DNA of 44,113 nt from positions 1-44,113 of IMG/VR virus record IMGVR_UViG_3300044977_000237; one strand, written 5' to 3'. The stretch comes from a virus. This document shows positions 28,694 through 37,101 of the stretch, in pieces. Position numbers and translations under genes: made by a program. The notes under the pieces were generated by a model. That model had not been told where the DNA came from, did no database searches, and saw only the letters and a program-made list of their open reading frames with translations. How positions within the stretch are numbered: position 1 is the stretch's first letter; each line of letters begins with the position of its first letter.

Positions 28694-30640
28694 ATGGCTC
28701 TCGTCTACAAGGCCAGCCTCCCCTTGCAGGGCATCGCGATCCCGCTGTTCTCGCTCATGCTCGCCGTGGGCTTCGAGCTGATGCTCCAACTGTCGGCCCT
28801 GCTCGCGCTGTCGCTGTCCCTGGGGATCTCCCTGGTGCTGCCGAGCATCGAGATCGGCATCGCCGTGGCGATCAACCTGATCTTGCAGTTCAACCTCGCC
28901 ATCACCTTCGGCCTCCCGTCGTTCACCTTCAACCTGAGCGTCGCCATCGACTTCGAGTTGACGCTCATTCTCGGCTTCATCGCGACGTTGAAGGCGCTGC
29001 TCGCGCTCGGCCCGGTCGACCTCTGCGCGTACGGGTGGCTCGGGCCCGGCGCCGACCTCGGGACCTATGTGGGCAACGCCATCGGCGGCGGCTGGCCCGA
29101 CGGCACGCCGCCGACGACGTCCATCACGGCGGTGCTGCTCGTCGCGACGACGCGGGGGCCGTACACGCCGGACCAGGTGGCAGGACTGGCCCTCGTGGCC
29201 CCGCCCGCTCCTCCGCCGACGCCGACGATCCCGCCACCACCGACGACGACGCCCCCTTGCTACCCCCCGCCCCAGAGCTACGAGAGCGGGCTCGCGGGCG
29301 TCACCATCTCGGCGCCGCCGCCTGGGGGCACGCAGGCGACGGGCGCCGTCACGGTGACGCCGGGCTCGACCCCTGGCATCGGAGCCGTCACCGCCGTCTC
29401 GATCGTTAACCACGGCAGCGGCTACACGTCGGCGCCGACGGTCACGATCACCGACACGGTGCCCATCGTGTCGGCCACGAGCGCGACGCCCCCGGTGCTC
29501 ACCCTGCCCAACGCCCTCGCGATCCCCATCGGGCAGGGGCTCGGCGTCACCGTGGCCGGCATGGTGGGCTCGATCGTCATCCTTGACGCGGTGCCCGGCG
29601 TCACCGACACGGCCGCGCTCCTCGCTGCGGCGCAGGCGGCGCAGGCCGCGGCGAGCACCCCCAACCCCACAGCGGCGCAGGCGGCGGCGACGGCAGCGGC
29701 GATGGCTGCGGGCCCCATCACCATCACCGTGGCCTCGACGGCGGGGCTCGTGTCGGTGAGCATCCCGCCGGGCTCCTACGGGCTCGAGGGGCTCACTGGG
29801 CCGTGGTTCGTCAAGGTCACGTCGCCGACCACGGGCGAGCTGTGGGCCGACGCCGGCTACACGCAGCCCTCGCAGGGGACGGGCACGTACACGCCGAGCT
29901 CGGCGACGTGCTCGGCCAACGTCTGCGGCTTGCAGCACGCGAAGGTGCTCACCGCCACCACGGTCGCGCTCTACCAGGACCAGGCGCTCACGGTGCCTGT
30001 GGTCGGCGTGGGCACCTACACGGGCGGCACCGTCACCGGCGGCGGAACCGGCGCGGCGGCTACCTGCACGATGGGGGGCGGCGCCGTGAACGCCTTGCAG
30101 AGCTTCCTGTCGGGCATCCCGTGGCCGCAGACCGAGGGGTTGGCCGGCGGCGTCGTGCAGTTCTCGACGATGCTCGCGGTCGTCTTCGACCTCATGGTGG
30201 CGCTCCTCGGCAACCTTGAGGCGCGCGCGTCGCTGTTCGCCGGGGTGTCGGCCTCGATCGGCTTCATGCCGCCGACGGTGGCGGCGTCGCTTCAGCTCCT
30301 CGGCAAGATCAGCGCGAGCCTCGCGGCCAACATCTCGGCGAAGCTGCCCTCGCTCAGCGTGTCCGCGGGACTCGCGCTCCAGGGGCAGATCAAGGCCATC
30401 GCGAAGCTCACCGGGCAGATCGCGTTCTTCCTCGGCATGTCACAAGCGGGGTTGGAGCTAGAGATCTGGCAGTACACCGGCACGGGCGCCGGCCTCGGCC
30501 CTGCCATCGCAGCCGGGCCGGGCGCCGCAGGCTGGCACGACGGCACCCCCGCGAGCGTGCCCGTCGAGGCAGGCATCTTCGGGCTCACCACCCCGGCGAA
30601 CCTCGCGGCGTTCAACACGTTCTTCGCGGGGGCCGCGTGA
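28694..30640 (+). CDS. Large hydrophobic baseplate-region protein with internal duplication (648 aa)
   Basis: Residues 1-110 are almost continuously hydrophobic (LFSLMLAVGFELMLQLSALL; LALSLSLGISLVLPSIEIGI). At about 116-136 comes GPGADLGTYVGNAIGGGWPD. A Pro-rich linker (about 169-192) and Thr/Gly-rich beta region follow, then a second hydrophobic block (about 490-590) ending in GAGLGPAIAAGPGAAGWHDG (about 596-616). The two ends therefore look like diverged copies around an inserted middle. It lies where baseplate genes are expected. A membrane-active or pore-forming role at injection is possible; no family recognised. Confidence 0.6.
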   Translation: MALVYKASLPLQGIAIPLFSLMLAVGFELMLQLSALLALSLSLGISLVLPSIEIGIAVAINLILQFNLAITFGLPSFTFNLSVAIDFELTLILGFIATLKALLALGPVDLCAYGWLGPGADLGTYVGNAIGGGWPDGTPPTTSITAVLLVATTRGPYTPDQVAGLALVAPPAPPPTPTIPPPPTTTPPCYPPPQSYESGLAGVTISAPPPGGTQATGAVTVTPGSTPGIGAVTAVSIVNHGSGYTSAPTVTITDTVPIVSATSATPPVLTLPNALAIPIGQGLGVTVAGMVGSIVILDAVPGVTDTAALLAAAQAAQAAASTPNPTAAQAAATAAAMAAGPITITVASTAGLVSVSIPPGSYGLEGLTGPWFVKVTSPTTGELWADAGYTQPSQGTGTYTPSSATCSANVCGLQHAKVLTATTVALYQDQALTVPVVGVGTYTGGTVTGGGTGAAATCTMGGGAVNALQSFLSGIPWPQTEGLAGGVVQFSTMLAVVFDLMVALLGNLEARASLFAGVSASIGFMPPTVAASLQLLGKISASLAANISAKLPSLSVSAGLALQGQIKAIAKLTGQIAFFLGMSQAGLELEIWQYTGTGAGLGPAIAAGPGAAGWHDGTPASVPVEAGIFGLTTPANLAAFNTFFAGAA

Positions 30641-30642
30641 TG

Positions 30643-31077
30643 CTACTTGCGCGCGCGGATGGCGTTCGCGCTCCAGTGGCATCCGTCGAGCACACCGGGC
30701 AGGTTGTCGATCTCGTGGCCCTTGCGCTCGACCTCGTTGTAGAGATCGTCGCACGTCTTGGCGCACGCCTCGCGCTCGGCGAGCACGGCGGCTTCGATCT
30801 TCGTCAGCATGAAGCCGGTCAGATTGGCGTTCGCAGCTCGCGCCGCGCGCAGTTGCGCGACGAGGGCGGGCACGTCGGTGCGTGCGGCGGCGATGAAGTC
30901 GGCATCCGCAGGCGCCAGCGGGTCGCTTCCGGTCGCCACGACGTAGTGCGGCTGATCGCCGGCCCGGCAGACGAAGGCGCCGGGGTCGTCCTGCTCGTAT
31001 CCACGCAGGCTCTTCCACGGCCCCGGCGTCGCGGCGCCGGCTCGCGCGTCAATGGCATCCAGATCGGTGCTATTCAT
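30643..31077 (-). CDS. Ea22-like protein (144 aa)
   Basis: The start ATG 31077 has a GGAGG site. The signature AGAATPGPWKSLR near the N-terminus and ADADFIAAARTDVPALVAQL in the middle is that of the Ea22-like family widespread in phage accessory regions. The C-terminal half is helical (TGFMLTKIEAAVLAEREACA). The family has no settled function. It is an antisense insertion between two baseplate genes. Confidence 0.75.
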   Translation of the reverse strand: MNSTDLDAIDARAGAATPGPWKSLRGYEQDDPGAFVCRAGDQPHYVVATGSDPLAPADADFIAAARTDVPALVAQLRAARAANANLTGFMLTKIEAAVLAEREACAKTCDDLYNEVERKGHEIDNLPGVLDGCHWSANAIRARK

Positions 31078-31148
31078 GGGCTGCGGCCTCCTATGCCGCC
31101 GGGCTCGCTCTTGCGAGCCCGTTCCGCTTCTACCACGAGGGCCCCGTC

Positions 31149-31568
31149 ATGACCATGCAGCTTCCCGGCACGACGCCCTCCATCTTCGGGCAGTGCTGGT
31201 CGACTCCTCAAGGCGCCGACCTGTCGATGCCCGCCACGATGGCGAGCGGCAACCAAGCGGTGAGCGAGGCGACGCTGCGCCGGTGGACGACCACGGCCGG
31301 GCAGCTCATCGATGACCCCAACTACGGGCGCAACGTCTACGACCTCGTGAACGCCGATCTCTCGCCGACCGATCTGGCGAGCGAGGGCCAGCAATTCGCG
31401 GCCGAGGCCGAGAAGGACGAGCGCGTGCTCTCGTGCAGCGTGACGCTCACGCTCGCGGCAAACGGCAACCTCACGCTCGCCGCCACCATTGTGACCGCGG
31501 CGGGGCCCTTCAAGCTCGTGCTCCAGGTCAACGCCGTCACGCTCGCGCTGCTCCTGGTGTCGCCGTAG
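31149..31568 (+). CDS. Baseplate wedge protein, gp25/GpW-like (Mu gp46 type)
   Basis: The 139-residue product has a short N-terminus followed by SEATLRRWTTTAGQLIDDPN, YGRNVYDLVNADLSP and strands ERVLSCSVTLTLAANGNLTL. This is the gp25-like arrangement (first-lysozyme-like wedge fold) and it directly precedes the J gene, as in Mu and P2. Confidence 0.75.
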   Translation: MTMQLPGTTPSIFGQCWSTPQGADLSMPATMASGNQAVSEATLRRWTTTAGQLIDDPNYGRNVYDLVNADLSPTDLASEGQQFAAEAEKDERVLSCSVTLTLAANGNLTLAATIVTAAGPFKLVLQVNAVTLALLLVSP

Positions 31569-31584
31569 GATAGGAGCCCGCTCG

Positions 31585-33426
31585 ATGCCCACCACCCAGC
31601 TCACCGCCCTCCAGCTCTTCACCCCGGCGCCGTCGGGCGTGGGCCCGTACGGCACCGGGGGCGGCGCGACGGTCGGCGCGGTGCCGCAGAATCCGGGTAC
31701 CGGGACATGGCTCGGCTCGATGCTGTACATCGCGACCACGGTGCAGCTCCCCACGACGGCGTGGCAGCCGGGCGGGCCCGAGAGGACGATCCTTGCGACG
31801 GAGGCGGTGTGCTTCGCGCTGTCCGACGCCGTGATCTCGCAGATGGCGCAGGGCGGATTCTTGCAGCCCGCGGCGACCGGCACCGTCACGTACACGACGC
31901 CGCAGGGTCAGACGGTGACGGCGCCCGTCACGCCCGACCCGAGCAACCCCGCACAGAACCCGACGGGCGCGCCGGGCTACCTCGACCTCCTCGCGGCCAA
32001 CGTCTACGACGTCGAGCGGCTCGACGCGAGCTACGCCGCCGGCCCGCTCGCCATCGTGAAGCTCTCCGCGGGCACGCTCACCTACGCCGGTGGCGCGTAC
32101 CACGTGGGGAACGTCCTCTCGGGGGCCACCTACGCGAACGCGGCCAACCTCTCGATCCCTGCGAGCGCGAGCGCTGGCGGCGGCATCGCGGCCATCACGC
32201 CCGGCGTCACCACGACGATCACGACCACGGGCGCGCACGGCCTCGTGGTCGGCGCGAGCATCTACCTCCAGGTGCCGACCTCGAGCGGCATCACGGGGCT
32301 CGCGGGCGTCTTCGCGCAAGTGTCGGCCGTCACCACCACCACGTTCCTCGTGGGCGTGGTGACCTCGGGCACCTACACGAGCGGGGGTGCGGTCTACACC
32401 TGCACGGTCGCGACGATGATCGCCGACCTCATCGGCATCGGGAGCAACGCCGGCCCGGGGCTGGTCACGACCACGATCACCCAGAACGCCAACGTGTTTG
32501 CGTCGAACCTCGTGGGGTGGAGCGGCGCCAACTGGGAGAGCAACCCCGCACTCGCGGGCCGCTGCGTGCTCTCCCTCGCCGCGCGCTCGCCCGACGGTCC
32601 CTCGCAGGCGTACGAGTACTTCGCGCTCACCGCCGCGCAGATTCTCGCCGCCGAGACGCCCCCGGTCGCGCTCGCAGCCGGACCCATCACGCAGGCGGCG
32701 GAGTTCTCCACGCCCGGGACCGGCATCGTAACCACGGTCGTGGCGTCCGCGTCGCCGGTGTCGTCGGTGCTCGGCCAGCCGGTGACGCCTGGTGCGGCTG
32801 GGCTCGCGGTGACGGGCGTGTCCCTAGCGGCGCTGGCGGTCGTCACCGTCGCGGCCTCGCTCGGCCTCACCTCGTCCGCCTTCACGGTGACCATCTCGGG
32901 CGTGCTCGGGCCGGCCGTCAACGGGACCTTCGTCGCGACCTACGTCTCCTCGACGAGCTTCTCGATCCCCGTGAACACCTCGGCCGGCGCGAGCTATGCG
33001 GGCGGCGGCACCGTCGAGGGGGGCGACCTCGGCCAGGTCGACGCGATCATCCAGCAGAACTGCGTGCCCGACAACACGACGGCGTTGACCGTCTCGGCGC
33101 TCGCGCTGCCGATCGTCGTGGCCGCCACGGTCCTGGTGCCCGCGGCGTATGTCACCGCGTACCAGCTCGCGGCGGTGACGCAGCTCGGCGTGCAGCTCGC
33201 CTCCTACGGCATCGGCGGGGCCACGGCCGGCGTGACCGAGGTCTCCTGGAACGACATCGTGGGCGCGCTCGAAGACGCCGGCATCCCCGCGCCCGGGCAA
33301 GCCTCGTACGCGCACGTCCAGAGCCTCTCGCTGAACGGAGGGGGCACGGGCGCCGGCGTCGCCTTCGTCTCAAACCTGTACCTCGCGCTCCTCGCGACGC
33401 CGTCCATCACGGTGGTGGGCACGTGA
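31585..33426 (+). CDS. Baseplate J-like protein (Mu gp47 type) with inserted beta modules
   Basis: The 613-residue product has the gpJ layout at both ends: PERTILATEAVCFALSDAVI and PGYLDLLAANVYDVERLDAS in the N-terminal part, and VSWNDIVGALEDAGIPAPGQ near the C-terminus. Between them are Gly/Thr-rich inserts, one with the FCCH-like pattern (TTITTTGAHGLVVGASIYL). The TGTVTYTTPQGQTVTA segment is encoded by the 49-bp repeat shared with recT. It builds the baseplate wedge. Overlaps the next gene as GTGA. Confidence 0.78.
   Translation: MPTTQLTALQLFTPAPSGVGPYGTGGGATVGAVPQNPGTGTWLGSMLYIATTVQLPTTAWQPGGPERTILATEAVCFALSDAVISQMAQGGFLQPAATGTVTYTTPQGQTVTAPVTPDPSNPAQNPTGAPGYLDLLAANVYDVERLDASYAAGPLAIVKLSAGTLTYAGGAYHVGNVLSGATYANAANLSIPASASAGGGIAAITPGVTTTITTTGAHGLVVGASIYLQVPTSSGITGLAGVFAQVSAVTTTTFLVGVVTSGTYTSGGAVYTCTVATMIADLIGIGSNAGPGLVTTTITQNANVFASNLVGWSGANWESNPALAGRCVLSLAARSPDGPSQAYEYFALTAAQILAAETPPVALAAGPITQAAEFSTPGTGIVTTVVASASPVSSVLGQPVTPGAAGLAVTGVSLAALAVVTVAASLGLTSSAFTVTISGVLGPAVNGTFVATYVSSTSFSIPVNTSAGASYAGGGTVEGGDLGQVDAIIQQNCVPDNTTALTVSALALPIVVAATVLVPAAYVTAYQLAAVTQLGVQLASYGIGGATAGVTEVSWNDIVGALEDAGIPAPGQASYAHVQSLSLNGGGTGAGVAFVSNLYLALLATPSITVVGT
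31874..31922 (+). repeat. 49-bp repeat, baseplate J copy
   Basis: The reverse complement occurs at 41094-41142 with one mismatch (T31908 versus G). Here it encodes TGTVTYTTPQGQTVTA within the N-terminal third of the J protein, probably the donor site. Confidence 0.92.
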
Positions 33427-34793
33427 CGCCCCCCGTTCCTCCGCAGGCGTGGCAGTTCCGCGACAACTTCTACAGCCTCGTCCCGGGATGGCTCGCGACG
33501 GGCAACGGGGAGCGGTTCTTCTACACGCTCGAGACGTGCCGCGATCTGCTGTGCGAGAAGGGGTACCAGGCGATGACCATCCGCCTGCCCGGCGTCGGCG
33601 ACGCCTCGAACCTCCCGCTTCTCGCCTACGACCGCGCCCTCTCGCAGGGGCCCGCGGAGAGCAACGCGAGCTTCGCTGGACGGCTCACGGAAGCATTCGC
33701 GACGTGGGGGCAGGCGGGGTCCGCCCGCGCCGTCATCGGTCAGTTGCAGGCGTACATGCAGGGCCTCCAGCCGGGCGTGCCGGCGCTCCCGGCGATCACG
33801 ATCGTGAGCACGAGCAGCGGCACGATCGTCCACCCGTTTCCGCACACCGGGGTGGTGAGCGCGACCTGGAATCAGGTCTACCAGGGCACGCCGGTGGGTG
33901 CGCCGCCGGCCGTCGTCACGGTCAGCCCGGCCAACTTCGTGTGGGACGGGCAGGTCGGCATCACGTGGCGCGCATGGCTCATCCTCCCCATGGCCCTCGC
34001 CCCGATCGCCGGCCTGTTGGGCTCGAGCGCGAGCATCACGACGTCGGCGCCGAGCGCCTGCTACATGGTGCCCGGGCAGATCGTCGGTGGCGTGGCGGTG
34101 CCTGCGACGAGCGGGACGCCGGTCAACAGCCCGTGGATCACGGTGACGGGGCTCTCCGGGCTCACGTCCGCGCAGGTCGGCCAGTGGCTCACGCTCACGG
34201 GCGCAGCGGCGCCGGCCAACAACGGGGTCTGCCCCATCGTGAGCGTGACGAGCGCCACCTCCTGCATCATCGCCAACCCGGTCGGCGTGGCAGCGCCCTT
34301 CCTGCCGGTCGCGTGGACTGTGGGCGCCTACCCGTGGATCGGCCCCGGGCCGGTGTGGGGTGCGCCCGGGTACGTGTTCGGCCTGGGCGAGGGCATGGCG
34401 CCGCCGCTCGACACCGGGAGCATCCCGCCGGGGCAGGGGGTGGCGCAGCCGTCGACGGCCACGAGCGCGGGGACCACGCCGGCGCTCTCGTGGGGGCTCA
34501 ACTGCCGGAGCGCCGTCATCGAGAGCGTCCGCGCCATCGTCCGCTCCTGGAAGAGCGCGGGTACGTACTACCCCAACATCGTGGTCGCCTTCGACTGCGG
34601 CACGGGCGCTGCGGGCACCGCCTACTCGCCGAACAGCTCGACCGGAAGCGGCAACCCCGGCGGCACGTTCGGCAGCGTCGGCAGCGTCGTGAACGGCGTC
34701 GCCGTGCCTACGCGGCTCATCAGCAGCCCCTTCGACGCCTATTGCCAGGGAACCGGCGTCGCGAGCTTTTGCTCCATCGAGAACATCACCTAG
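33423..34793 (+). CDS. Baseplate I-like / tail-tip protein (Mu gp48 position, 456 aa)
   Basis: GTG 33423 overlaps the J stop. The N-terminal 110 residues are helical (QFRDNFYSLVPGWLATGNGE; ARAVIGQLQAYMQGLQPGVP) as in gpI-like proteins that end the wedge. The C-terminal 340 residues are beta-rich with an FCCH-like insert and carry NCRSAVIESVRAIVRSWKSA near the end. Gene order is the main ground for the name. Confidence 0.65.
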   Translation: MTPPVPPQAWQFRDNFYSLVPGWLATGNGERFFYTLETCRDLLCEKGYQAMTIRLPGVGDASNLPLLAYDRALSQGPAESNASFAGRLTEAFATWGQAGSARAVIGQLQAYMQGLQPGVPALPAITIVSTSSGTIVHPFPHTGVVSATWNQVYQGTPVGAPPAVVTVSPANFVWDGQVGITWRAWLILPMALAPIAGLLGSSASITTSAPSACYMVPGQIVGGVAVPATSGTPVNSPWITVTGLSGLTSAQVGQWLTLTGAAAPANNGVCPIVSVTSATSCIIANPVGVAAPFLPVAWTVGAYPWIGPGPVWGAPGYVFGLGEGMAPPLDTGSIPPGQGVAQPSTATSAGTTPALSWGLNCRSAVIESVRAIVRSWKSAGTYYPNIVVAFDCGTGAAGTAYSPNSSTGSGNPGGTFGSVGSVVNGVAVPTRLISSPFDAYCQGTGVASFCSIENIT

Positions 34794-34802
34794 AGGTGCA
34801 CC

Positions 34803-35870
34803 ATGTCGCTCGTGCTCACCGGGAACCAGGCCGCCACCACCACGCCGCTCACGGCCACCGTCACGGCCATCGCCAACAACGGCAGCGGGCTCTGGCGCGT
34901 CACGACGAGCGCGCCGCACCTGTTCGGCAGCGACCCCGGCGGCGTCGCCGGCGACTACGTGGAGCTCGCCGTCACGATCTCGTCCTCGCCCGTCACGGTC
35001 TACGGCCAGATCATCGTCATCGACGCGACCCATTTCGACGTGCTTGGGACCACCTACACGGCGACGGGGACGGGATCTGCGACGGACCTCTCGCTGACGC
35101 CGCAGATTCAGGTGCCCACGGACGGCGACCCGGGCTCGCTCCAGCTCTCCGGCATGCTCTCGTCGCAGTCGTACATCCTCCACCGGACGCAGTATCTCCA
35201 GTGGCAGACGTGGCAGATCGGGAGCGGGCCGTGGACGTTCGCGGGCACGAAGACGTTCAGCGGGGGGGTGACCTTCGGCGAGAACATCGTGGTCGATGGG
35301 AACGCCGTGGTCGATGGGAGCGCCGTGGTCGGCGGGCAGCTCGAGGTCACCGGGATCGCGCAACTCGAGGGAGGAGCACAGATCGCCGGCGCTCCCACGT
35401 TCTCGCCCGCTGTCTCGGTCACCCGCACGATCGCTGACGCGCCCGTGGACACGACGACGCCCGCAAACGTCGCCCTCCTCGGTGAGCTCATGATGAACGC
35501 TGGCGACGTGATCTACCAACCCCTGCGGCTCCCCCATGGCGCCGTCGTCTCGAACGTCACGGTCACGCTTGTCGGCACTACCCACGCGAACCTGCCCATG
35601 AACCTCCCCTCGTTCATCGTGTATCAGGTGGCGGCGGGGGGGGCTTCAACGAGCCTCGGTAGCGCTGGGGATCCGTCGGTGACCAATGCGGCTTACGAGG
35701 TAGCCCACCCGATCCCGATGACGCCGAGCGGCGGGACCTTCACGGTCGATCTGACGCAGTATACGTACTGGCTCAGGTTCACCGCCGAGAGCGGAACGAA
35801 CTCGAACAACAACAGTGTATTCCACCAAACGACATGGACGGGCGCCATCTCGACGCTGGACGTCGGCTAA
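34803..35870 (+). CDS. Tail fibre-like protein (355 aa)
   Basis: Residues about 150-205 hold short beta repeats (FSGGVTFGENIVVDGNAVVD, GSAVVGGQLEVTG) typical of trimeric fibre stalks. The N-terminal part has an attachment-like domain, and the C-terminal 130 residues form a probable receptor-binding head (NVTVTLVGTTHANLPMNLPS). It ends overlapping the convergent lipoprotein gene by 4 bases. Confidence 0.68.
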   Translation: MSLVLTGNQAATTTPLTATVTAIANNGSGLWRVTTSAPHLFGSDPGGVAGDYVELAVTISSSPVTVYGQIIVIDATHFDVLGTTYTATGTGSATDLSLTPQIQVPTDGDPGSLQLSGMLSSQSYILHRTQYLQWQTWQIGSGPWTFAGTKTFSGGVTFGENIVVDGNAVVDGSAVVGGQLEVTGIAQLEGGAQIAGAPTFSPAVSVTRTIADAPVDTTTPANVALLGELMMNAGDVIYQPLRLPHGAVVSNVTVTLVGTTHANLPMNLPSFIVYQVAAGGASTSLGSAGDPSVTNAAYEVAHPIPMTPSGGTFTVDLTQYTYWLRFTAESGTNSNNNSVFHQTTWTGAISTLDVG

Positions 35871-36265
35871 ATACCCGCATCGCCCAGCGGGACGCAGCCG
35901 AACACATCGGGGCCCACGGCCTCGCACGTCTCGCCCTTGAGCCGGCAATCGTTCCCGCACGTGGAACAATTCGGGTCGCTGGTGAGCGAGTCAACGCAGC
36001 CGAGACCGTTGCAGTTGCCGGTCTGTGGCTCGCAGACCATGGCGGGGGCATCGCTCCCGGCATCCTCGGGCGGCGTGTCGATTACCACCACGTAGCAGCC
36101 CGTGAGCAGGAAGAGCAGGGCGGTCAGGCGCGTGATCAGGGCTCGCGCTCCGGTGGCAGGGTGGTCGGCCGCTCCACGGGTGGCGCGGGCCGCAGGTACG
36201 CAGGCGGCGGCACGCCGAGGTGGCGATGGTCGCAGGCCCGCCTTGCCGCTCTTGATCGTCGCCAT
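35867..36265 (-). CDS. Cys-rich lipoprotein, Myxococcota-like
   Basis: Two starts are possible. ATG 36265 has a perfect AGGAGG site but gives a 42-residue basic extension. CTG 36139, with GGAG 8 bases upstream, gives an ideal lipoprotein signal, ITRLTALLFLLTGC, with lipobox LTGC. The mature part begins YVVVIDTPPEDAGSDAP and has DPNCSTCGNDCRLKGETCE, a pattern common in Myxococcota surface lipoproteins. A membrane lipoprotein from a phage suggests superinfection exclusion or surface change; an outer spanin is a weaker option. It lies downstream of a terminator. Confidence 0.65.
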   Translation of the reverse strand: MATIKSGKAGLRPSPPRRAAACVPAARATRGAADHPATGARALITRLTALLFLLTGCYVVVIDTPPEDAGSDAPAMVCEPQTGNCNGLGCVDSLTSDPNCSTCGNDCRLKGETCEAVGPDVFGCVPLGDAGI

Positions 36266-36282
36266 CGCGTCCTCCTAGCCGG

Positions 36283-36310
36283 AAAGGCCCGCCCCTTTCG
36301 AGGGCGGGCC
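36283..36310 (-). terminator. Rho-independent terminator
   Basis: On the minus strand GGCCCGCCC, a 7-base loop and GGGCGGGCC (36286-36310) are followed by TTT. It closes the operator-controlled transcription unit just after the 53-residue gene. Confidence 0.8.
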
Positions 36311-36316
36311 GGGTGC

Positions 36317-36478
36317 CTACTGCATCACCTTCGGGAGGGGCTCTCCGCTCGCCCTCGACCATGCTCGGGCCATCGCGAGGGCGGCGGCCCGGTCCTCCGG
36401 GGTCTCCGCCAGAATCCACCGACGCCAGACCGCCGTCCACTGCACGCTCTTGTTCGCCATCCTGCTCGTCTTCTTCAT
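36317..36478 (-). CDS. 53-residue protein under operator-promoter 1
   Basis: Translation gives MKKTSRMANKSVQWTAVWRR, then WILAETPEDRAAALAMARAW and a short tail ending KVMQ. The ATG at 36478 is 6 bases from the -10 box. It is a small basic helical protein, preceded by a strong palindromic operator and followed by a terminator, so it is a self-contained regulated unit. Role unknown. Confidence 0.65.
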   Translation of the reverse strand: MKKTSRMANKSVQWTAVWRRWILAETPEDRAAALAMARAWSRASGEPLPKVMQ

Positions 36479-36482
36479 GAGG

Positions 36483-36513
36483 ATACTGTAGCGCCCGGCG
36501 CTACAGTATGCAA
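36483..36513 (-). promoter_or_regulatory. Operator-promoter, copy 1
   Basis: Minus strand: TTGCAT (36508-36513), 17 bases, TACAGT (36485-36490). The spacer and -10 box sit in a perfect palindrome with 13-base arms (ATACTGTAGCGCC / GGCGCTACAGTAT) around one base. A dimeric repressor there would occlude polymerase. It is nearly the same as copy 2 at 37794-37824. Confidence 0.82.
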
Positions 36514-36517
36514 CAGG

Positions 36518-36781
36518 TTATTTCTGGCGACTCGTCGATTTCTCAGCGCGCTGGGCCCGCTGGGCCGCGACCCACCCCCGGAGCCCGGCCCGCGTGAGGA
36601 GGTCGTGCAGGGTCGTCTCGTGCATCGGGGGCTCCGCGGCCGCCGCCGCCGCGCGCACGTTGAGCGCCCCATCCTCGTCACGATGGGCGCGCAGCAGGGC
36701 ACGGAGCCGCGCCTGTGCCAGCGCGAGCGTGGCGGGGTCGCCCTGGCCGGCGGCCACGAGCAGGGAGAGGGGGTGGGCCAT
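36518..36781 (-). CDS. Hypothetical protein (87 aa)
   Basis: ATG 36781 follows a GGTAGGT stretch. The sequence is helical and Ala/Arg-rich (SLLVAAGQGDPATLALAQAR; LRALLRAHRDEDGALNV; ETTLHDLLTRAGLRGWVAAQ). The last part could form a short helix-turn-helix. It lies in the leftward accessory cluster, downstream of operator-promoter 2. Confidence 0.5.
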   Translation of the reverse strand: MAHPLSLLVAAGQGDPATLALAQARLRALLRAHRDEDGALNVRAAAAAAEPPMHETTLHDLLTRAGLRGWVAAQRAQRAEKSTSRQK

Positions 36782-36786
36782 GGCAC

Positions 36787-37047
36787 CTACCCCAGCAGCT
36801 CGGCCCCGAGCGAGTCCCACCTCGATGCGAAGGCGAGGGCGCGCTCCGTTGCGTCGACCGCGAAGCGCCCCACGGAGAGATCGAGGATGACGTCGCAGCG
36901 GTCGAGGGGCGTGCCCTTCTCGGCGAAGCGCTCCCGGGTCTGTTTGGCAACGGCGGCTCGTCCTCGGGCGTCGCCCTTGCCATAGATGACGCAGCCCTCG
37001 GCATCGAGGACCGAGACGGTGACGGTGTGGTGTGCGAGAGTCGTCAT
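36787..37047 (-). CDS. Hypothetical protein (86 aa)
   Basis: ATG 37047 has GGAGG 5 bases upstream, which decides it over ATG 37059. The product alternates strands and helices (HHTVTVSVLDAEGCVIYG; ARGRAAVAKQTRERFAEKG; DVILDLSVGRFAVDATERAL). No family recognised. It belongs to the leftward accessory cluster. Confidence 0.6.
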   Translation of the reverse strand: MTTLAHHTVTVSVLDAEGCVIYGKGDARGRAAVAKQTRERFAEKGTPLDRCDVILDLSVGRFAVDATERALAFASRWDSLGAELLG

Positions 37048-37101
37048 GGGTGCCTCCAACGTTTCAGGCCCGGGGCTCGAAGCCTACCGGGCGCTTCGCC
37101 T

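Noticed and set aside
31707-34793. A 1,028-codon plus-strand frame over the baseplate genes
   Set aside because: Its first half is an Arg/His-rich shadow of the J gene. Only the part from GTG 33423 is a gene.
35991-36440. Alternative minus-strand frame over the lipoprotein and terminator
   Set aside because: It crosses a strong terminator and reads Arg/Pro/His-rich. The two real genes there have good starts.
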